From an uncultured Lachnospiraceae bacterium (lineage in GTDB: Bacteria; Bacillota; Clostridia; Lachnospirales; Lachnospiraceae), in NCBI GenBank assembly GCA_937915975.1, contig CALGGL010000091.1, positions 1 to 12,834 on the forward strand: a stretch of DNA of 12,834 nucleotides, in the 5' to 3' direction. Below the pieces are notes generated by a model. That model was not told the origin of the DNA and did no database searches. It worked only from the letters and a program-made list of their open reading frames with translations. Below are positions 8,270 through 12,834 of this stretch, piece after piece. A program made the translations under genes and the position numbers. How positions within the stretch are numbered: the stretch's first letter is position 1; each line of letters starts with the position of its first letter.

Positions 8270-9013
8270 ATGAGGCAGGAGATTGAAGTTACGGGAATTG
8301 TATTATATGTGACTCTGGTTGGTGAATATGATAAAAGACTTGTTATACTTACCAAAGAAAGAGGAAAGATAACTGTATTTGCCAATGGTGCCAGAAGACC
8401 AAATTCCGCACTTACCGCTGCAAGTCAAAGCTATGTAATGGGAACCTTTACGGTATTTCCTACAAGAGATGCATATAATCTGGTAAAGGTGGACGTGAAG
8501 GAGTATTTTCACGATATTGCATATGATATGGAAAAAATGTGCTATGCGGCATATTTTTCAGAGTTTATGTCTTACTATACAAGAGAGGGAGACTTTTGCA
8601 CCAACAATCTGAATCTTTTATATATGACCTTTAAGGCACTTCTCGATGACCGGGTTTCAAATGAGCTTATAAGATACATTTACGAGATAAGACTTATGGA
8701 TATCGAAGGTCAGGGAATACAGTCATATTCCTGCGTCAAATGCGGTGAAAAGGAACGCATAAGGTACTTCGATGCTAAAGCCGGAGGGCTTTTGTGCGAT
8801 AAATGCGCACTTTCTTTAAAGGTTACTTATAAGGTAAGTGATTCGCTTATTTACACACTTCAATACATTTTGTCGACTCCGGTAAATAAGCTCTACGGAT
8901 TTACGCTTTCTGATGATGTTATGGATGAACTTCGATATGTGGCTGACCGATTCAGGAAGGAATATGTGGATAAGAATTTCAAGTCTTTGGAAATTCTTTC
9001 TACTCTTGCTTGA
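8270..9013 (+). CDS. recO: DNA repair protein RecO
   Basis: RecO works with RecF and RecR to load RecA on single-stranded DNA and anneals complementary strands. The 247-residue protein has the N-terminal OB-fold (residues 1-80; TGIVLYVTLVGEYDKRLVIL, then KITVFANGARR), a helical middle, and a four-cysteine zinc motif (CVKC at 155-158, CDKC at 176-179). AGGAG at 8260-8264 precedes the ATG closely. It follows era by 42 bases and is probably in the same transcript. A promoter for the next gene overlaps its last codons. Confidence 0.95.
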   Translation: MRQEIEVTGIVLYVTLVGEYDKRLVILTKERGKITVFANGARRPNSALTAASQSYVMGTFTVFPTRDAYNLVKVDVKEYFHDIAYDMEKMCYAAYFSEFMSYYTREGDFCTNNLNLLYMTFKALLDDRVSNELIRYIYEIRLMDIEGQGIQSYSCVKCGEKERIRYFDAKAGGLLCDKCALSLKVTYKVSDSLIYTLQYILSTPVNKLYGFTLSDDVMDELRYVADRFRKEYVDKNFKSLEILSTLA

Positions 9014-9038
9014 AATATTTGCATAAATTATGTATTAT
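9010..9038 (+). promoter_or_regulatory. Predicted sigma-A promoter for the lipoprotein gene
   Basis: TTGAAA (9010-9015) and TATTAT (9033-9038) are separated by 17 bases and start at the recO stop codon. The predicted transcript would start near 9045, after the in-frame ATG at 9030, so the downstream ATG 9126 is the likelier start. A leader of about 80 bases would precede the gene. Confidence 0.5.
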
Positions 9039-9125
9039 ACTTTGAGAGATAAATCAGAAATAAATAATAAGATCCTGTTGCAGGACACTTATATCAAAAT
9101 AATTATTAATTTGGAGCTAAATGTG

Positions 9126-9731
9126 ATGTTTATTTTTAGAAATAACAATAAAAAAATATCAATAATAATTTTAACTGTTCTTACCGTATGTATTTTCGTA
9201 ACTGCCTGTGGTAAGAAAAAGGAAAACTATATCGGTGATATCAATGAAAATACGATTACAATTAATGAGGATGGAAGCATACGAGAGATAGCATGTCAGA
9301 ATTTTTCGGATACAAGCTATGATATATCAGGTTTAGAAGATGATATAAAATCAGAGATAGATAAATACTGCGGAAGTGACAAAAAGGACGCGGTTAAGCT
9401 TCTCCAATATAAGGAGGAAAATAAAAATGTCAGGGTAGCGATTGATTATAAGTCCCTGGATGATTACAATGAATTTAACGGAACCTCCTATATGAACGGA
9501 CAGGATTTATATGCATACGGAGATGTGGGACTTAAAGATATGGCAGGAAATGATATATATGTTTCCGGTATAGATAATAGTTCGGCTGCTTATAAAATAC
9601 TTTCTGCTGATGATGCATTTACACTTAACATCAGCGGTGAAATAGTGTATTATAATGGTCATGTCAGTATAAACGGTTCAAACAGTGCTAAGTTTGATGG
9701 CTTGGGAAATGCTATCATAATTTATAAATAA
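9126..9731 (+). CDS. Putative lipoprotein of unknown function
   Basis: This 201-residue protein is predicted to be exported and lipid-anchored. Residues 5-10 are basic, 11-27 are a hydrophobic segment ([17 protein letters not shown]), and C28 follows in a VTAC lipobox with GKKK after it. The mature part is acidic, and [16 protein letters not shown] and [10 protein letters not shown] suggest a compact beta-rich domain. I recall similar lipoproteins in Lachnospiraceae but know no function. The frame stays open upstream to 9030, but only the ATG at 9126 has a suitable binding site (GGAG 9113-9116) and places the signal peptide at the N-terminus. It lies between recO and glyS, where B. subtilis has no such gene. 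Confidence 0.7.
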   Translation: MFIFRNNNKKISIIILTVLTVCIFVTACGKKKENYIGDINENTITINEDGSIREIACQNFSDTSYDISGLEDDIKSEIDKYCGSDKKDAVKLLQYKEENKNVRVAIDYKSLDDYNEFNGTSYMNGQDLYAYGDVGLKDMAGNDIYVSGIDNSSAAYKILSADDAFTLNISGEIVYYNGHVSINGSNSAKFDGLGNAIIIYK

Positions 9732-9751
9732 TTTTAAGAAGAGGTATTCAC

Positions 9752-10531
9752 ATGGAAAAGACAATGGACAAAATAATAGCATTAGCTAAAAATCGCGGAT
9801 TTGTATATCCGGGCTCGGAGATATATGGAGGTTTGGCTAACACTTGGGATTACGGTAATCTTGGAGTTGAATTAAAAAACAATGTAAAGCGTGCATGGTG
9901 GAAGAAATTCATTCAGGAGAATCCTTACAATGTAGGTGTTGATTGCGCCATACTTATGAACCCTCAGACTTGGGTTGCATCAGGACATCTCGGCGGCTTT
10001 TCGGATCCTTTGATGGATTGTAAGGAGTGCCATGAGAGATTCAGAGCGGATCAGGTTATAGAAGCATTTGCTTCCGATAATGGAATCGAGCTTACATCTT
10101 CCGTAGACGGATGGTCAAATGAGGAGATGGAGAAATTTATCGAGGAACATAATATTCCTTGTCCTTCATGTGGTAAGCACAATTTCACAAGTATCCGCCA
10201 GTTCAATCTTATGTTTAAGACATTTCAGGGTGTTACGGAGGATGCGAAGAACACGATCTACTTAAGACCGGAGACGGCGCAGGGTATTTTCGTAAACTTT
10301 AAAAATGTACAGAGAACCTCCAGAAAGAAGCTGCCGTTCGGTATCGCGCAGATCGGTAAATCGTTCCGAAACGAGATTAGTCCCGGAAACTTTACCTTCC
10401 GTACCAGAGAGTTCGAGCAGATGGAGCTGGAGTTTTTCTGCGAGCCGGGGACCGATCTGGAATGGTTCCAGTACTGGCGCGGCTTCTGCCGTGACTGGCT
10501 CTATTCGCTCAACATTAAAGAAGAAAATCTC
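9752..10531 (+). CDS. glyS: Glycyl-tRNA synthetase (alpha-2 type), 3'-truncated by a chimeric join
   Basis: This class II enzyme attaches glycine to tRNA-Gly. The homodimer-type features are clear: [20 protein letters not shown] (16-35), a CKEC and CPSC pair (90-93, 137-140), [10 protein letters not shown] (171-180), and motif 2 with [21 protein letters not shown] (205-225). Family members continue after ...IKEEN with an R-x-H segment and class II motif 3, and are about 460 residues long. Here similarity stops at about residue 258 and the frame enters an unrelated acidic sequence. The catalytic core is therefore incomplete, and the anticodon-binding domain is absent. GC rises to 65% at 10441-10500 and then falls to about 34% just past the break. 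AGAGG before the ATG supports the start. In the source genome the gene was presumably intact. Confidence 0.9.
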
Positions 10532-10534
10532 AAT
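10517..10534. other. Likely chimeric join: bacterial glyS to phage-like DNA
   Basis: Codons up to KEEN (ending 10528) fit glycyl-tRNA synthetase, and [13 protein letters not shown] onward does not. GC drops sharply here. The junction lies in an A/G-rich run (AAAGAAGAAAAT), the kind of short shared sequence that permits false overlap. The frame stays open by chance. The exact base cannot be fixed from the sequence alone. Confidence 0.75.
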
Positions 10535-10732
10535 CCCATTATAACCGTACTGATGAAGAGAGACAACATAACACTTACACAAGCTATTAACTACTTCCTT
10601 GAAGCAGTAGAAGAATGGGAAGAAAACGTAGAAGAATACAGCTACGAAGATGCTTGCGATTTTATCGAAGATTGGTTCGGTCTTGAACCAGATTACTTAA
10701 TGGATTTTCTCACCGACCCTGCATTTGACTAA
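10532..10732 (+). CDS. Small acidic phage-type protein, N-terminus uncertain (partial)
   Basis: The translated segment [19 protein letters not shown], an acidic helical middle, then [12 protein letters not shown] ending at TAA 10730-10732, resembles small acidic proteins often seen in phage genomes (a remembered pattern of 'LMxRD...A...EDxxxxxLGLEPDYLxDLL'). Its function is unknown. An internal ATG exists at 10553 but has no convincing binding site. The native start may have been lost at the join with glyS. A good ribosome binding site for the next gene begins at its stop codon, as in compact phage operons. The source could also be a bacterial mobile element. Confidence 0.5.
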   Translation, partial: NPIITVLMKRDNITLTQAINYFLEAVEEWEENVEEYSYEDACDFIEDWFGLEPDYLMDFLTDPAFD

Positions 10733-10745
10733 AAGGAGAACTAAA

Positions 10746-10937
10746 ATGAGAATTTCAAACAAAGAGAAAGCAGAAGAATTAATTCGCTGTTCTATCAACA
10801 GAATTGCCGCAGGAGAAACACTCACAGAACTGCTCACAGAAGCAGGAATGATTAAAGGCTTTAACCTGCTCGGTCTTATCTCAGATGAGCAGTATAAAAT
10901 TATTGCAAACTACATCATCGAAAAAATAGAAGAAAGT
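10746..10937 (+). CDS. Small phage- or bacterial-type protein, 3' end lost (partial)
   Basis: The ATG at 10746 has AGGAG at 10734-10738 and begins MRISNKEKAEELIRCS, a predicted helical protein (about 60 residues seen). The frame also allows a TTG at 10725, but the ATG has the binding site. The C-terminus is not visible: the reading frame runs through a GAA-rich stretch into a eukaryotic NOP2 protein. A bacterial-style binding site in front of a eukaryotic nucleolar protein argues for a false join. Function is not recognised. Confidence 0.45.
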
Positions 10938-10949
10938 GAGGAAGAAATA
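10920..10949. other. Likely chimeric join: phage-like DNA to eukaryotic DNA
   Basis: Before about 10920 codons are mixed (CTC, CTG, ATC) and a bacterial binding site drives the frame. After about 10938 the sequence is GAA/GAT-rich, low complexity and clearly part of a eukaryotic protein. The low-complexity GAA run offers a natural false overlap. The exact base is uncertain by some tens of bases. Confidence 0.65.
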
Positions 10950-12746
10950 GAAGAACAAGAAGAAATAGAAAATGAAGAAATGGAAGAACAAGAAGAAATA
11001 GAAAATAATGAAGAAGACGAAAATGATTTAGAAGAAAAAGAAGAAAATGAAGAAGAAAAAGAAATAAAAGAAAAAGAAGACATAGATGAAAGAATAGCAA
11101 ATATCGGTGACGAAAATTTAAAAATTCAAAATATAATATCAATTTTATCCGATTTTAAAAATCGTCGTGAAGAAGGAAAATCCCGTAACGATTACATGAC
11201 AGAATTAAAATTATTATGTCAATCATATTTCGAATATAATTCAGATATTTGTGATTTAATTTTTAATTTATTTTCCCCAAACGAAGCCGTCAAATTTATG
11301 GAAGCATCAGATTCCCAAAAGATTTTAACCATAAGAGCAAATTCATTAAAAACAAAGCGTCGTGAATTAGCCAAAAATTTAATATCAAGAGGTGTAAATT
11401 TAGATCCTTTAGCAGATTGGTCTAAAGTGGGTTTAAAAATATATAGTTCATCAGTTCCTATCGGAGCCACCCCTGAATATCTTTCAGGACAGTATATGCT
11501 CCAATCCCCCTCCAGTTTTTTACCAGTGCTCGCCCTGACCCCCCTACCCGGGGAAAAAATTTTGGACATGTGTGCCTCCCCCGGGGGGAAGACGACATAC
11601 ATAGGACAACTTATGAAAAATGAAGGTCTATTAGTTGCTAATGATTTCAAGAAGGAAAGAATTAAAAGTTTATTTTTTAATATTCATCGTATGGGAATAA
11701 AAAATTCGATAATAACAAATTATGACGGAAGAGAATTTGCTAAATTGTATAATAAATTCGATCGAGTTTTATTAGACGCGCCTTGCTCGGGCTTGGGTGT
11801 CATAGCGAAAGATAAATCAGTTAAAATGAACAGGACTTATAAAGAAATATTAAATAATTCAAGATTACAAAAAGAGCTAATTTTAGCCGCGATTGATTCG
11901 TGCAATGCGAAAGGCAAAGGAGAAGGAATTATTGTTTATTCTACCTGTACTATATCCGTCGAAGAAAATGAATGGGTTATTGACTATGCTTTAAAGCATC
12001 GATATGTTAAATGTATCGAAACGGGATTAGAAATTGGTGAACCAGGGTTTACTACATTCAGAGAAAAACATTTTCATCCGTCTATTGCGAATACAAGAAG
12101 AATTTATCCACATATTCATGAAATTGATGGCTTTTTTATTGCTAAATTAAAAAAATATAGTGATGGACCTAAATTAAAGGGAGAAACACAAGATAAAGAA
12201 AAAAAAGGAGGAAAAAATAAAAAAGATAAAAAAAAGGTTGAATATGATAATAATAATGATAATGATAATAATAATGAAGATAATTACGAGGAAGAAGAAG
12301 AAAGAAGTGAACCTGAAGATATTCAGGAACAAATAAAAAAAGGAAAATTTAAGAATTATAATTTAGGAGATGATAAAAAAAATAAAAAGAAGAAAAAAAA
12401 AGAAGAGAAAAATAATGATGAAGAAGATGATGATATTTTTTCTGGAGATGAATACGAAAAAGATGAAGATGATATCGAAAAAGAAGCAAAAAAAAATATT
12501 AAACAAGAAAAAATTAAAAAAAAAGACAAAAAAGAAAAAACAAAAGAAAAAGGAATAGATTTAAGAGAAGAAGAAGAAAAGGAGGAAAAAATATCTAATA
12601 AAAAAAAGAAAGAAAAAAAGAAATTAGCAAAAGATGAAGATAATAATGAAGAAAAATTCATAAATAAAAAAAGAGCAAAATCAGATAAAGATAAAGACAA
12701 AGTCGAAGAAAAAACCAAAAAAAATAAAAAGAAAAATAATAAATAA
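10938..12746 (+). CDS. Eukaryotic NOP2/NSUN1-like 25S/28S rRNA cytosine-5 methyltransferase (5' partial)
   Basis: NOP2 methylates a cytosine in the large ribosomal subunit rRNA in the nucleolus and is needed for 60S assembly. The protein has an acidic N-terminal run, then a NOP2-specific block (DFKNRREEGKSRNDYM, then RANSLKTKRRELAKNLISRG). GVNLDPLADWSKVGL and SSVPIGATPEYLSGQYML follow. The SAM-binding motif ILDMCASPGGKT lies at 11559-11594. The catalytic cysteines are in DAPCSG (11775-11792) and STC (11940-11948). The core ends with TRRIYPHIHEIDGFFIAKLKK. It is closer to eukaryotic NOP2 than to bacterial RsmB/RsmF. A tail of about 190 residues of K, E, D and N follows, as in nucleolar proteins. 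No introns are needed, and TAA acts as stop. The true start is missing. It ends 38 bases before the telomeric repeat. Confidence 0.88.
   Translation, partial: EEEIEEQEEIENEEMEEQEEIENNEEDENDLEEKEENEEEKEIKEKEDIDERIANIGDENLKIQNIISILSDFKNRREEGKSRNDYMTELKLLCQSYFEYNSDICDLIFNLFSPNEAVKFMEASDSQKILTIRANSLKTKRRELAKNLISRGVNLDPLADWSKVGLKIYSSSVPIGATPEYLSGQYMLQSPSSFLPVLALTPLPGEKILDMCASPGGKTTYIGQLMKNEGLLVANDFKKERIKSLFFNIHRMGIKNSIITNYDGREFAKLYNKFDRVLLDAPCSGLGVIAKDKSVKMNRTYKEILNNSRLQKELILAAIDSCNAKGKGEGIIVYSTCTISVEENEWVIDYALKHRYVKCIETGLEIGEPGFTTFREKHFHPSIANTRRIYPHIHEIDGFFIAKLKKYSDGPKLKGETQDKEKKGGKNKKDKKKVEYDNNNDNDNNNEDNYEEEEERSEPEDIQEQIKKGKFKNYNLGDDKKNKKKKKKEEKNNDEEDDDIFSGDEYEKDEDDIEKEAKKNIKQEKIKKKDKKEKTKEKGIDLREEEEKEEKISNKKKKEKKKLAKDEDNNEEKFINKKRAKSDKDKDKVEEKTKKNKKKNNK
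10950..11006 (+). repeat. 24-base direct repeat in the acidic N-terminal run
   Basis: A 24-base unit encoding EEQEEIEN occurs identically at 10950-10973 and 10983-11006, a 33-base period. It makes the low-complexity glutamate run of the NOP2-like protein and is a likely place for assembly slippage. Confidence 0.8.
11501..11595 (+). other. GC-rich patch inside the AT-rich NOP2 gene
   Basis: Within a gene whose codons otherwise favour A/T, this stretch uses CCC, GGG, GCC, CTG, ACC and ACG and contains C and G runs up to six. Bases 11521-11580 are 58% GC (35 of 60 counted). It encodes the region up to the SAM-binding loop (PLPGEKILDMCASPGGKT). The protein sequence is normal for the family, so the frame is right. 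The patch could be real, or taken from another organism's read. Confidence 0.6.
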
Positions 12747-12784
12747 ATTATATATTAAAATAAAATCAATTTTAATAAGTAAAT

Positions 12785-12834
12785 ATTGGGGATTGGGGAT
12801 TGGGGATTGGGGATTGGGGATTGGGGATTGGGGA
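12785..12834 (+). repeat. Telomere-like tandem repeat (ATTGGGG)n
   Basis: Seven exact copies of ATTGGGG fill 12785-12833, plus one base to the contig end. The G-rich strand runs 5' to 3' toward the end, as in true telomeres. The unit (CCCCAAT on the other strand) is close to the ciliate TTGGGG family, and I recall it from rumen ciliates, though I cannot verify that here. Only 38 AT-rich bases (12747-12784) separate it from the NOP2 stop codon; they are free of other features and would hold the 3' untranslated region. This fits a short ciliate macronuclear chromosome. Confidence 0.85.

Noticed and set aside
9030..9125. N-terminal extension of the lipoprotein from the ATG at 9030
   Set aside because: It would put the signal peptide more than 30 residues inside the protein and overlaps the predicted promoter. 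The ATG at 9126 has a binding site and gives a normal lipoprotein signal.
9752..10732. A novel glycyl-tRNA synthetase variant of 326 residues with an acidic C-terminal domain
   Set aside because: Motif 3 and the anticodon-binding domain are missing, the change is abrupt at an A/G-rich run with a GC drop, and the tail looks like an independent phage-type protein. An artificial join is simpler.
12356..12718. Minus-strand open frame rich in F, S and L
   Set aside because: It is the complement of the K/E/D-rich tail of the NOP2-like gene and has no independent coding signal.
10725..12746. Bacterial or phage acquisition of a eukaryotic NOP2 gene as a 673-residue fusion
   Set aside because: The downstream DNA ends in a telomere-type repeat and has eukaryotic low-complexity tails, while the upstream part has a bacterial binding site. 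This points to two source molecules rather than transfer.
10938..12746. Reassigned stop codons, as in some ciliates
   Set aside because: No in-frame TAA, TAG or TGA occurs before the TAA at 12744-12746, which lies just before the telomere, so the standard code explains the gene.
12785..12834. CRISPR array or bacterial satellite repeat
   Set aside because: The unit is 7 bases with no spacers, and the array is terminal and G-rich in telomeric orientation.

Overview
The window is a composite metagenomic contig, not one stretch of one genome. The first 32 bases are Illumina TruSeq-type adapter. Bases 33 to about 10520 are AT-rich Firmicute DNA with purine-rich ribosome binding sites; the gene content and order suggest a Lachnospiraceae-like gut or rumen bacterium. 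About 10530 to 10930 holds two partial small bacterial or phage-type genes. About 10938 to the end is eukaryotic: a NOP2-type nucleolar rRNA methyltransferase gene with low-complexity K/E tails that stops 38 bases before seven exact copies of a G-rich 7-mer (ATTGGGG) running off the contig end. The repeat's type and orientation fit a telomere. A gene ending so close to a telomere suggests a short ciliate macronuclear chromosome, and rumen ciliates would be the natural source if this is a rumen sample (inference).

Bacterial part. 33-2967 is an accessory segment with very low GC in places. It holds the C-terminal part of a DUF234-type AAA ATPase, then a strong hairpin/operator/promoter, then an overlapping gene pair: a stand-alone HipA/CtkA-like kinase and a protein that joins a HipA-type N-terminal-like segment, a DUF2442-like domain and a C-terminal helix-turn-helix. 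This pair is the best candidate for a poorly described system, possibly a toxin-antitoxin module with a split kinase. An acyl-ACP thioesterase follows. From 3782 the order is cdd, an M16C presequence-protease-like peptidase, era, recO, a lipoprotein gene and glyS. This resembles the cdd-era-recO-gly order of Bacillus subtilis, with the peptidase and lipoprotein genes added. The core genes serve pyrimidine salvage, peptide degradation, 16S rRNA/30S maturation, recombination repair and glycyl-tRNA charging.

Joins. The glycyl-tRNA synthetase reading frame is normal to about residue 258 (10525), then loses all similarity to the family and becomes a short acidic protein of a type seen in phages. 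Its stop overlaps the region of a ribosome binding site for a second small gene (ATG 10746). That gene runs in frame through a GAA-rich stretch near 10920-10945 into NOP2. The apparent 326-residue and 673-residue proteins are therefore artificial fusions. The glyS segment before the first join (10441-10500) is also unusually GC-rich, which may mark a further strain switch inside conserved glyS sequence.
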